Below, piece after piece: positions 1-5,703 of a stretch of DNA of 6,382 bases. The first letter of the stretch is position 1, and each line of letters begins with the position of its first letter. Made by a program: the position numbers and the translations under genes. The DNA comes from Pseudomonadota bacterium (GTDB lineage Bacteria; Pseudomonadota; Alphaproteobacteria; Rhizobiales; Xanthobacteraceae), in assembly GCA_023390695.1 (NCBI GenBank), contig JAEWCJ010000013.1:1-6382 (forward strand), given 5' to 3'. The notes below the pieces were generated by a model. The model ran no database searches and had not been told where the DNA came from. It saw nothing but the letters and a program-made list of their open reading frames with translations.

Positions 1-6
1 ACTGGA

Positions 7-27
7 TACCCCGCCTTCGCGGGGCAT
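7..27. repeat. GC-rich intergenic palindrome downstream of ftsI
   Basis: A perfect 6-bp stem, CCCCGC (9-14) with GCGGGG (19-24), closes a 4-nt loop. After one mismatch, two further outer pairs form (7/26 and 6/27). It lies just past the ftsI stop codon. Read from either strand there is no T-run, so it is not a canonical intrinsic terminator. The surrounding wording (ctggat...catgac) resembles short dispersed intergenic palindromes that I associate with Bradyrhizobium-type genomes; that link is from memory and unverified. It could also act as an mRNA-stabilising or processing hairpin between ftsI and the next gene of the cluster. Confidence 0.55.
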
Positions 28-50
28 GACAAAAATATGTGCTTCCGGAA

Positions 51-1808
51 CTAGCGTACCCCCGCCGTTGCCGCCAGAATCTGCCGGTCCGCGGTCGGCA
101 GATCGAAGCGCGGTTCCACCCCGAGCAGGGGCGCGATCCGGGTCACCACCTTGCCGGCCGTGGGCGCCGCATTCCAGCCGGAGGTGGCATAGCCATGCGT
201 TTCCGGCAGCGGCTGCGGTTCGTCCAGGATGATGGTGACAAGGTATTTCGGCTGATCGGAGGGGAACACGGCCATGAAGGTGGTCAGCAGCTTGGTCTTG
301 GAATAGCGGCCATTGACGACCTTTTCCGCGGTTCCGGTCTTGCCGCCGACATAATAGCCGGGGATGTCGACCCGCTTCGCCGATCCCTTTTCCGCGTTCA
401 GCCGCATCAGATAACGCATGCGCTCGCTGGTCTCGGGCTTGATCACCTGTTTCGCGAGCGTCTCTGCCTCCGCCTGCGAGCGCTTGAGGAAGGTCGGCGG
501 AATAAGCTTGCCGCCGTTCATCAACGCGCCGACCCCCATCACCGCCTGCAACGGCGCGACCGCCATGCCGTGCCCGAAGGCGATGGTCACCGTGTTCAGT
601 TCGCCCCAGCGCTTGGGCACCAGCGGCTCGGCGCTTTCGGGAATTTCCGTGCGCAGCCGGTCGAGCTGCCCCATCTTCTTGAGGAACGCCTTGTGATGAT
701 CGACGCCGAGCGTCAGCGCCATGCGGGCGGTGCCGATTTTCGACGAATAGGTGAACACCTCCGGCATCGTCAGGACACGCTTCTGGCCGCGATAGTCGTT
801 GATGGCGAACTTGCCGTAACGCAGCGGATGCCGCGCATCGAACGACGAGCCCAGCGTCATCTTCCCGGAATCGAGCGCCATCGCGACGGTGAGCGCCTTG
901 AAGGTCGATCCCATCTCGAACACGCCGGTGGTCAGACGGTTGAGGCGGGTCTTGTCGAGCGCCTGGCGCGGATCGTTGGGATCGTAATCGGGCAGCGACA
1001 CCATGGCGACGATCTCGCCGGTGCGCACGTCGGTGACAAGGCCGGACGCAGCGATCGCCTTGAACTTGTCCTTCGCCGCGGAAAGTTCGGAGCGCAGCAC
1101 ATGCTGCACGCGCAGATCGACGGCGAGTTCGACCGGCTTCTGCTGGCGGTCGGTGGCAAAGCCTAGGCTATGCAGATCGGCGAGACCGCGGCTGTCCAGC
1201 CATTTCTCGATGCCCGCGATCCCCTGGTTGTCGATATTGACGTGTCCCAGGAGATGCGACACCTCCGGACCGTTCGGATAGACGCGCTTGTTTTCGGCGA
1301 GGAAGCCGATGCCGGGAATGCCGAGCTTGTGGATCTGTTTCTGCTGCTCGGGCGTGATTTCCCGCTTCAGCCAGACAAAGCCCCGGTTGGAGGACAGCCG
1401 TTCCCGCACTTCCCTGGAATCGAGATCGGGCAAGGTCGCGGTCAGCAATTCCACCGCCTCGTCGACATCGATGATGCGGCGCGGCTCGCCGAACAGCGAC
1501 GGCAGGCGCACGTCGGTGGCGAGCACAGCGCCGGTGCGGTCGAGAATATCCGGGCGCGCGGTGGCGACGACATCGCCGCCGCTGGAGCGCCGGGTGGCAT
1601 GGCCGTCCGAGGAAATGCCGTAGAGCACCAGCCGGCCGGCGATCACCGCGTAGATCAGCGCAAAACCGACAATGGCGAGCCCCACCCGCGCCCTCGCCTT
1701 GGCGGCGCGATCCACATTGCGCCCGTACAGCAGGCGGTCGAGCAGCCGCTCCTTGGGCGTCTTTCCTGCATCCGCCGTCGCGGCACGATCTGGTCCGGCC
1801 TTGCTCAT
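51..1808 (-). CDS. ftsI: FtsI (PBP3) septal peptidoglycan transpeptidase
   Basis: A 585-residue class B penicillin-binding protein that cross-links septal peptidoglycan in the periplasm with FtsW, FtsL and other divisome partners. A basic cytoplasmic N-terminus is followed by one membrane segment (about 42-63) and the PBP dimerisation region (about 80-225). The transpeptidase domain then runs to about 565. Its active-site motifs are STFK at 301-304 (catalytic Ser301), SSK at 355-357 in the SxN position, and KTG at 490-492. The third residue of the SxN motif is normally Asn but here is Lys (codon 738-740, AAA on the coding strand), which is unusual. The ATG at 1808 was chosen because it overlaps the ftsL stop in an ATGA junction, has an AGGA-type ribosome site just upstream, and starts directly before the usual N-terminus. 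The open frame further upstream is only the ftsL region read out of frame. The length is normal for alphaproteobacterial FtsI and the stop is TAG. Confidence 0.96.
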   Translation of the reverse strand: MSKAGPDRAATADAGKTPKERLLDRLLYGRNVDRAAKARARVGLAIVGFALIYAVIAGRLVLYGISSDGHATRRSSGGDVVATARPDILDRTGAVLATDVRLPSLFGEPRRIIDVDEAVELLTATLPDLDSREVRERLSSNRGFVWLKREITPEQQKQIHKLGIPGIGFLAENKRVYPNGPEVSHLLGHVNIDNQGIAGIEKWLDSRGLADLHSLGFATDRQQKPVELAVDLRVQHVLRSELSAAKDKFKAIAASGLVTDVRTGEIVAMVSLPDYDPNDPRQALDKTRLNRLTTGVFEMGSTFKALTVAMALDSGKMTLGSSFDARHPLRYGKFAINDYRGQKRVLTMPEVFTYSSKIGTARMALTLGVDHHKAFLKKMGQLDRLRTEIPESAEPLVPKRWGELNTVTIAFGHGMAVAPLQAVMGVGALMNGGKLIPPTFLKRSQAEAETLAKQVIKPETSERMRYLMRLNAEKGSAKRVDIPGYYVGGKTGTAEKVVNGRYSKTKLLTTFMAVFPSDQPKYLVTIILDEPQPLPETHGYATSGWNAAPTAGKVVTRIAPLLGVEPRFDLPTADRQILAATAGVR

Positions 1809-2176
1809 CGGGCATCCTGCGGATTGCCGACGCTGGCGGTCGGAATGTCGGTTTCTTCGATGATGGCGCCGATCGGATCGGGATCCTCGACTGCCGGCGG
1901 CTTCGGCCGCTCCGGCAGATTGTCGAGACTCGAAATCTGCTGGGCGTCGATCTGCTGCAGCGGCAGATGGCGCTGCGCCAGCCCCTCGATGCGCCGCGGC
2001 GTTTCCAGTTTCGCCCATTCGGCGCGCAGGGCCGCAATCGCCTCGCGTTCGCGGCGGATCTCGCCACGCATCTTCGCAAGCCGTTCGGCGTCGAGCGTCG
2101 CCTGGAACTTGATCTCGTAGACATAGGCCGCCGCGGCGACCAGCCCGATGATGACGAGGAGATTCAGAATACGCAT
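1805..2176 (-). CDS. ftsL: FtsL-type cell division protein
   Basis: A 123-residue bitopic membrane protein. A very short cytoplasmic N-terminus (MRI) leads into a membrane segment at about 3-20. A charged, Arg/Glu/Ala-rich helix at about 22-58 looks like a coiled coil, and the family-like stretch at about 54-74 (WAKLETP...LAQRHLPL) follows. FtsL joins FtsB and FtsQ in the periplasm and activates FtsWI at the septum. The C-terminal 40 residues or so are Pro/Asp/Glu-rich and look disordered; such tails vary in alphaproteobacteria. The gene begins 1 nt after the rsmH stop and its TGA overlaps the ftsI ATG, so translational coupling on both sides is likely. Identification rests on architecture and position more than on conserved residues, since FtsL diverges strongly. 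Confidence 0.9.
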   Translation of the reverse strand: MRILNLLVIIGLVAAAAYVYEIKFQATLDAERLAKMRGEIRREREAIAALRAEWAKLETPRRIEGLAQRHLPLQQIDAQQISSLDNLPERPKPPAVEDPDPIGAIIEETDIPTASVGNPQDAR

Positions 2177-2177
2177 G

Positions 2178-3215
2178 TCACCAGCCTCGCATCACGTCGG
2201 AGAGCGACGGCAAACGCGGCAGCAGATCGTCGAACGCTCCGTCGCGCGCGGGTGCCGCCGTGCGTTCGGCGGCGCGCAGCTTGGCCGAGCGGGCGCGCGG
2301 ATTGCTTTCGATTTCCGCCGCATCGGGGATGACCGGCTTTCTGGTGACCAGCGTGAATGTCGGCGCCGGTCCGCGCGCTTCCGGCTGATGCCGCGAGCCC
2401 TGCACCTGCTTGCTGCGCTCGGCAAGAAAGGATTTCACGATGCGGTCTTCCAGCGAATGGAACGATACCACCGCCAGCCGCCCGCCCGGCTTGAGAATGC
2501 GTTCGGCGGCGGCCAGCGCTTCGCAGAGTTCCTGCAATTCCTCGTTCACGAAAATGCGCAGCGCCTGGAAAGTGCGCGTCGCCGGATGAATGGCGCCGGG
2601 CTTGGATCGCACCACCCGCGCCACGAGATCCGCGAGGGCGCGGGTCGTGGTGATGACGGCCTTGCCGCGTTCGGCCACGACGGCACGGGCGATGGCGCGC
2701 GACTGCCGCTCTTCGCCGAGCTGGTAGATGATATTGGCGAGATCGCGCTCGGCCACCTGTGCGACCACGTCGGCCGCGCTCGGACCCTGCCGGCTCATGC
2801 GCATGTCGAGCGGACCATCGAGGCGGAAGGAAAAGCCGCGCTCCGCCTCATCGAGCTGCATCGACGACACGCCGACATCGAGAACGATGCCGTCGACGGC
2901 GGCGACACCGGTGCCGCGCGCCACTTCGTCGAGCGCCGAGAAGCGATCCTCGATCAGGGTCAGCCGCCCCTGCGCGCTTTCGACAAGATCGGCGCCGCGC
3001 GCAATCGCGCTCTGGTCGCGATCGATGCCGATGACCTTGCAATCGGCGGACGCCAGAACGAGCCGCGTATAGCCGCCCGCTCCGAATGTACCGTCGATAT
3101 AGACGCCGCCGTCTTTCACATCGAGCGCGGCGACCGCCTGGGGACCCAGCACGGGAATGTGGCGGGCCAGTCCGCCAGCGACCGCGGATTCCCCGCCGTC
3201 GCGGCCCGTCATCAT
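2178..3215 (-). CDS. rsmH: 16S rRNA m4C1402 methyltransferase RsmH (MraW)
   Basis: A 345-residue cytoplasmic S-adenosylmethionine-dependent enzyme that N4-methylates C1402 of 16S rRNA in the decoding centre. Family motifs run in order: HIPVL (19-23), the SAM-binding loop [10 protein letters not shown] (41-50), IGIDRD (62-67), [10 protein letters not shown] (113-122), GFSF (127-130), PLDMRM (135-140), [15 protein letters not shown] (212-226), [20 protein letters not shown] (242-261) and a [15 protein letters not shown] tail (304-318). Nothing essential appears missing. Two adjacent ATG codons are possible starts (3215 and 3212). The first is preferred because an AAGGAG sits 7 nt upstream and the ATGA overlap with the mraZ stop is the classic coupling arrangement; the second would shorten the protein by one residue. 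It sits second in the mraZ-rsmH-ftsL-ftsI operon. Confidence 0.97.
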   Translation of the reverse strand: MMTGRDGGESAVAGGLARHIPVLGPQAVAALDVKDGGVYIDGTFGAGGYTRLVLASADCKVIGIDRDQSAIARGADLVESAQGRLTLIEDRFSALDEVARGTGVAAVDGIVLDVGVSSMQLDEAERGFSFRLDGPLDMRMSRQGPSAADVVAQVAERDLANIIYQLGEERQSRAIARAVVAERGKAVITTTRALADLVARVVRSKPGAIHPATRTFQALRIFVNEELQELCEALAAAERILKPGGRLAVVSFHSLEDRIVKSFLAERSKQVQGSRHQPEARGPAPTFTLVTRKPVIPDAAEIESNPRARSAKLRAAERTAAPARDGAFDDLLPRLPSLSDVMRGW

Positions 3216-3691
3216 TCCCGTGCTCCTTGCGGTTTCACCGCCGCCCCCTGCGCGCCCAGCTTCTTTCTCAGTTCGCGCATCTTTCCGGTGGCCGTGGAAA
3301 GCTGCGCCGAGAAACGATCGGGCGCCCAGATCTGGAATTTGTGGCCAAGCCCCACGAACGCGACCGCGTCCATGATGCCGGCATGATCCTTCAACGACTC
3401 GGTGAGCGTCACCCGCCCTTCCGCGTCCATCTTCAATGTCTCGCTGGTCCCGTAGAGCGCGGTGGCGAAATGCTCGCGCTCCTCTGAGAACGGCGGGTAG
3501 CTCGCGATCAGTTGCTCGATCTCGCTCAGGAGCGCCTGGCCGCCGGCCTCGATCGCCGGCCGGTCGAGCGAGGGGCAGCAATAGAGGCCCTCGAGCGGCT
3601 CGCGCGCCAGCACCGCCCGGAAAGACGCGGGAACCGACACCCGCCCCTTCGAGTCCAGACGCAAAATGAAATGAGAGACGAACCGGTCCAT
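3212..3691 (-). CDS. mraZ: Transcriptional regulator MraZ
   Basis: A 159-residue protein with two SpoVT/AbrB-like (MraZ-fold) halves. The first half carries [14 protein letters not shown] (12-25) and the second [14 protein letters not shown] (88-101); the D-x-x/K-GR signatures are at 13-17 and 89-93. MraZ forms ring-shaped oligomers that bind TGGG-type repeats in front of its own gene and tunes expression of the dcw cluster. The ATG at 3691 is chosen because the protein then begins MDRFVS, the usual family N-terminus. An in-frame TTG at 3718 would add nine residues, lies inside the operator array and lacks a ribosome site. The ribosome site for 3691 is weak (GGCGGGCGAG directly upstream). Its stop overlaps rsmH. 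A short Ala/Gln/Lys-rich tail follows the second half. Confidence 0.95.
   Translation of the reverse strand: MDRFVSHFILRLDSKGRVSVPASFRAVLAREPLEGLYCCPSLDRPAIEAGGQALLSEIEQLIASYPPFSEEREHFATALYGTSETLKMDAEGRVTLTESLKDHAGIMDAVAFVGLGHKFQIWAPDRFSAQLSTATGKMRELRKKLGAQGAAVKPQGARE
3223..3228 (-). promoter_or_regulatory. Ribosome binding site of rsmH
   Basis: AAGGAG on the minus strand lies inside the last codons of mraZ. It is 7 nt from the ATG at 3215, which is optimal, and 10 nt from the alternative ATG at 3212. It therefore favours the upstream start. Confidence 0.75.
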
Positions 3692-3710
3692 CTCGCCCGC
3701 CGTACCGGTA

Positions 3711-3754
3711 TGGGACAATATGGGCTACCATGGGAAAAACTGGGCGTCAATGGA
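3711..3754 (+). promoter_or_regulatory. MraZ operator: five TGGG/TGGA repeats, 10-bp period
   Basis: On the plus strand TGGG begins at 3711, 3721, 3731 and 3741, and a TGGA begins at 3751. The period is exactly one helical turn, so all units face the same side of the DNA. This matches the TGGG-N-type direct repeats with 5-nt spacers known as MraZ binding sites. The array ends 19 bp before the mraZ ATG. The TGGG words are on the strand opposite to mraZ. A further TGGG at 3775 is out of phase with the array. Confidence 0.85.
3722..3750 (-). promoter_or_regulatory. Candidate mraZ promoter within the operator
   Basis: On the minus strand a good -35 element TTGACG (3750-3745) is followed after 17 bp by TAGCCC (3727-3722), a poor -10. 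A start near 3715 would give a leader of about 24 nt. The promoter would lie wholly inside the MraZ repeat array, which fits autorepression by occlusion. The -10 weakness keeps this tentative. Confidence 0.35.
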
Positions 3755-3782
3755 ACTACGCCCTGTTCCCGGCATGGGCCGT

Positions 3783-3799
3783 GCGGGCTGCTTGCCCGC
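3783..3799. other. Small hairpin upstream of the mraZ operator
   Basis: Perfect 6-bp inverted repeat GCGGGC / GCCCGC with a 5-nt loop. There is no T-run on either side, so it is not a canonical terminator. It separates the CtrA-like patch from the MraZ operator. If transcription of mraZ begins further upstream, it would lie in the 5' leader. Confidence 0.4.
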
Positions 3800-3801
3800 C
3801 A

Positions 3802-3821
3802 TTAAGGATGGTTAAGATTAA
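3802..3821 (-). promoter_or_regulatory. CtrA-like site upstream of mraZ
   Basis: An AT-rich island in GC-rich DNA contains three TTAA words (3802, 3812, 3818). Read on the minus strand it includes an exact TTAACCAT (3815-3808), the 8-mer half-site form of the CtrA cell-cycle regulator motif. The full TTAA-N7-TTAA consensus is not met: the nearest pair is separated by 6 nt. It lies about 115 bp upstream of the mraZ ATG. CtrA control of dcw genes is plausible in this class but is inferred here. Confidence 0.35.
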
Positions 3822-3937
3822 AGAAACGTTGATCGTTCCACCGGGCGGGCGACCTCAAGCGAACGCGCCGGCCACCGCGCGGCGGGGAAAGAGTTCTTGC
3901 TCTGGCGTGTCGGATTCGCGCGCAAAGCGATTTCTGC

Positions 3938-3962
3938 GGAACGTGATTTCGATTCAGACGTT
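3938..3962 (+). promoter_or_regulatory. EcfG-type general stress response promoter
   Basis: GGAAC (3938-3942), exactly 16 bases, then CGTT (3959-3962). This is an exact match to the alphaproteobacterial EcfG (RpoE2/SigT-like) sigma factor consensus. It points toward the PRC-barrel gene. Transcription would start near 3969, giving a leader of about 70 nt. No better sigma-70 promoter stands out in front of this gene. Confidence 0.65.
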
Positions 3963-4026
3963 GGCCCTACATCGGTGCGTCGCGTTGCATTTTTCGACGC
4001 ACGGCAAAGTCATTTCATCGGAATGC

Positions 4027-4033
4027 AAGGAGG
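4027..4033 (+). promoter_or_regulatory. Ribosome binding site of the PRC-barrel gene
   Basis: A full AAGGAGG lies 7 nt before the ATG at 4041. It fixes the start and rules out the longer open frame beginning at 3897, as well as the ATG at 4023, which would place this site inside the coding region. Confidence 0.9.
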
Positions 4034-4040
4034 CCGAAGC

Positions 4041-4565
4041 ATGTTGAAAACTCTTATGGTGAGCACGGCGATTACCGGACTGATGATCGGAGCCTCTGCA
4101 GCGCAGACCGCACCGTCATCGCCGCCGCCGGACGCAACGCCTCCGGCTGCATCTGCACCGGCCGGCAACACGCAATTCATCAACTCGCAGGGCGGCGACC
4201 AGTGGCTGTCGTCGAATTTCATCGGCACTGACGTGATCGGGCCGGATGAATCGAAGATTGGCGACGTGCATGACGTGCTGTTTGAAAAGGACGGTAAGGT
4301 CGTAGCGTATGTTGTCGGTGTCGGCGGGTTCCTCGGTATCGGCAGCAAGAACGTGGCGCTTGCTCCGACATCCTTCCAGGTCATGGCCGGCAAGTCGCCT
4401 TCAGACACGAAGCTGAAGCTGAACATGACCAAGGATCAGCTGCAGCAGGCTGCAACATTCGAGACCTTGCGCGACAAGGAGGCCGCAGCCCGTCGCACGA
4501 CGACCGGCTCCGGCGCCACCGGTTCGGGAATGCCCCCGCAGTCGCCGGCGCCAAGCGGCCGCTAA
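4041..4565 (+). CDS. Secreted PRC-barrel domain protein
   Basis: A 174-residue protein with a Sec-type signal peptide (hydrophobic about 5-20, likely cut after ASAA at about 21). A Pro/Ala/Ser-rich linker (about 22-45) precedes a PRC-barrel domain (about 55-142). Within that domain are the typical features FIGTDVIGPDESKIGDVHDVLFEKDG (60-85), a VVGVGGFLGIGSKNVALAPTSF strand pair (91-112) and a helical end (TKDQLQQAATFETL). The Gly/Ser/Pro-rich tail (about 153-174) looks disordered. PRC-barrels are small beta domains found in RimM, photosynthetic reaction centre H subunits and many short stress-associated proteins of Rhizobiales; the ligand of this type is unknown. It is most likely periplasmic. 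An EcfG-type promoter lies upstream and a strong terminator downstream, so it appears to be a single-gene transcript. It lies convergent to the next gene and divergent from mraZ. The domain call is firm; the function is not known. Confidence 0.9.
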   Translation: MLKTLMVSTAITGLMIGASAAQTAPSSPPPDATPPAASAPAGNTQFINSQGGDQWLSSNFIGTDVIGPDESKIGDVHDVLFEKDGKVVAYVVGVGGFLGIGSKNVALAPTSFQVMAGKSPSDTKLKLNMTKDQLQQAATFETLRDKEAAARRTTTGSGATGSGMPPQSPAPSGR

Positions 4566-4597
4566 GTGGCGGAAGAGTGCAAGCAGCGTGAGTGGGA

Positions 4598-4634
4598 AGC
4601 GGGCCGGATGTTCTTGCCGGGCCGCTTTTTTTTT
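4598..4634 (+). terminator. Rho-independent terminator of the PRC-barrel gene
   Basis: A 10-bp GC-rich stem with one G/G mismatch (4598-4607 with 4617-4626) and a 9-nt loop is followed by a run of nine T (4626-4634). It sits 33 nt after the stop codon. In the reverse direction the hairpin lacks a T-run, so it mainly serves the plus strand. It also shields the convergent small gene ending at 4648. Confidence 0.92.
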
Positions 4635-4647
4635 GCGCGCGGCGAGA

Positions 4648-4875
4648 TTATGAAAACGGCCGCCACCACATGGTGAGCGCCGCCAATGCGACGACGGCGA
4701 TCCCGGGCGCGATCAGATTCCGCCAATCGGCGCCGAACGGATTGTGGCGTCCGCAATAATAGCAGCGCTGGAATTTCTGCAGGATCAGATCGGACAGCGG
4801 CAACGACGTGCCGCAGGAGCGGCATTTGCCATGGCGATTGAGCTTGTACAGATCCGCGACGACAGACTCTCGCAT
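4648..4875 (-). CDS. Small zinc-ribbon protein with one membrane segment
   Basis: A 75-residue protein of unknown function. Two CxxC knuckles, CRSC (18-21) and CYYC (38-41), are separated by 16 residues and look like a single four-Cys zinc ribbon. A hydrophobic segment at about 54-69 (LIAPGIAVVALAALTM) ends close to the C-terminus (WWRPFS), so the ribbon is probably cytoplasmic and tethered to the inner membrane by a C-terminal anchor. The ATG at 4875 is chosen because GGGAG (4882-4886) lies 6 nt upstream. An in-frame GTG at 4905 would add ten residues but lacks a ribosome site. Codon use and the intact Cys pairs support a real gene. It is convergent with the PRC-barrel gene. I do not recognise a named family. 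Confidence 0.75.
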   Translation of the reverse strand: MRESVVADLYKLNRHGKCRSCGTSLPLSDLILQKFQRCYYCGRHNPFGADWRNLIAPGIAVVALAALTMWWRPFS

Positions 4876-5189
4876 GCGAAACTCCCGACGCCATGCATTC
4901 CACACGTGGATTGAACGGGATTTCGTTTGCGATGTTACGTGATGCGTTTTGAGAATTCCTTAACCGCGCCCTACCGCGTCGCCATTCGCATCGAAGAACG
5001 CAAACGGGTCCCGATATGAAACAAGGTTCGCTGTGCGTTCCCGAAGAACGAATCGGGGACCGGTTTTTCAGAACGAGTCGGACGTTAAGCGAAGGTTTCC
5101 ATGCGCCGCCGCCAGCGCATTTTCAAAACAGCCGCACCGGGACATGCGCATCCGGCCACGGGCTTGGTGCGCTCTGCCGGAAAGATGGC
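4876..5189. other. Intergenic region without a credible gene
   Basis: About 310 bases between the small zinc-ribbon gene and the hairpin after rnpB. It should hold the promoter of the minus-strand zinc-ribbon gene, but I see no convincing -35/-10 pair. AGAACG occurs at 4995, 5045 and 5070. A weak hairpin, GTTCCCG (5037-5043) with CGGGGAC (5054-5060), is followed by five T; it could be a leaky plus-strand terminator. A plus-strand open frame starting at 5016 runs into rnpB and is not credible. Confidence 0.5.
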
Positions 5190-5220
5190 GGGGCGCCCGG
5201 CGGTTTACGCCAAGCGCCCC
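5190..5220 (-). terminator. Long hairpin after rnpB, probable terminator or processing signal
   Basis: On the minus strand a 13-bp stem (5220-5208 with 5202-5190) includes two adjacent G-U pairs in RNA and closes a 5-nt loop. It begins about 9 nt after the predicted mature 3' end of rnpB. The following sequence has only three T in a row (GCCATCTTTCC), so termination may be inefficient or need Rho, with the mature 3' end made by RNase trimming. Confidence 0.6.
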
Positions 5221-5228
5221 TTCATCAA

Positions 5229-5670
5229 GATGTCAGCCTGCCTGTAAGCCGGGTTCTGTATGGCTCGCACCGCAAGCGATGCGAACGTGACGGCCATTCC
5301 TCTGCGACGCCGATTGCCCGGCGCCTGAAGCAACCTACCCGAACGGCTGGTCCGGACAGACCGGCGCGCGTCCGAAGACGAGCGCCACGCCGTTCCTATT
5401 CGGTTTTGCTCCCGGTGGGGTTTACCGTGCCGCCTGCGTTGCCGCAGACGCGGTGCGCTCTTACCGCACCGTTTCACCCTTGCCCTGAACCGATACGCAA
5501 CGCGGTCAAGGCGGTCTGCTTTTCTGTGGCACTGTCCCTGGGTTCGATCCCCGCTTGCGCGGAGACTGGCCCGCCGGACGTTATCCGGCACCGTTTGTCC
5601 ATGGAGCCCGGACTTTCCTCCCCGGCGCCCTTTCGAGCCCTGCCGGAGCGGCCGTCCGGCCGACTGACAG
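5229..5670 (-). ncRNA. rnpB: RNase P RNA (bacterial type A)
   Basis: The catalytic RNA of RNase P, which removes 5' leaders from precursor tRNAs, about 440 nt long. The minus strand shows the hallmark conserved blocks: GAGGAAAGTCCGGGCTCC (5620-5603) near the 5' end; AGGGTGAAA followed by a GGTGCGGTAAGAG stem block (around 5480-5455); a GGTAAACCCCACC region (around 5430-5412); and ACAGAACCCGGCTTA (5259-5245) near the 3' end. The ends are set by the P1 helix: TGTCAGTC near 5669-5662 pairs with GGCTGACA near 5238-5231, with one G-U pair. End positions are good to a few nucleotides. The gene lies directly downstream of the amidase gene on the same strand, 30 nt after its stop codon. Confidence 0.95.
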
Positions 5671-5674
5671 CATA

Positions 5675-5703
5675 GGAATGGGGAGCCGGCGCTCCCGCGT
5701 CAA
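5675..5703 (-). promoter_or_regulatory. Candidate rnpB promoter overlapping the amidase stop
   Basis: On the minus strand TTGACG (5703-5698) contains the amidase TGA stop and is followed after 17 bp by CATTCC (5680-5675). Transcription would start about 6 nt later near 5669, exactly where the P1 helix of rnpB begins. The -10 is weak by sigma-70 standards. The agreement of the predicted start with the RNA 5' end is the main support. Confidence 0.45.
5681..5696. other. Hairpin between the amidase gene and rnpB
   Basis: A perfect 6-bp inverted repeat GGGAGC / GCTCCC with a 4-nt loop begins 3 nt past the amidase stop and fills almost the whole -35/-10 spacer of the candidate rnpB promoter. No T-run follows it. 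It could be an attenuator of amidase read-through, a protein binding site, or a processing hairpin. Confidence 0.45.

Noticed and set aside
1809..2018. N-terminal extension of ftsI to a start at 2018
   Set aside because: The added residues are ftsL read in another frame. The ATG at 1808 has the coupling overlap and the usual N-terminus.
39..3386. Long plus-strand open frames (375, 316 and 412 codons) opposite ftsI, ftsL and rsmH
   Set aside because: They are antisense to clearly identified genes, their translations are rich in Arg, His and Gly with no recognisable domain, and such frames are common in GC-rich DNA. They lack ribosome sites.
3692..3718. TTG start for mraZ at 3718
   Set aside because: It adds nine residues not typical of MraZ, lies in the operator array and has no ribosome site.
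3897..4040. Upstream extension of the PRC-barrel protein
   Set aside because: It would bury the perfect AAGGAGG and the EcfG motif in coding sequence and would place a signal peptide in the middle of the protein.
5037..5069. Hairpin followed by five T as a plus-strand terminator
   Set aside because: The stem is only 7 bp with a G-U pair and a 10-nt loop, the T-run is short and set off from the stem, and no plus-strand gene ends here.
5016..5675. Plus-strand open frame of 219 codons, and a minus-strand frame at 5205-5591
   Set aside because: Both run across rnpB, whose conserved RNA blocks explain the sequence. The translations are low quality and no ribosome site is seen.
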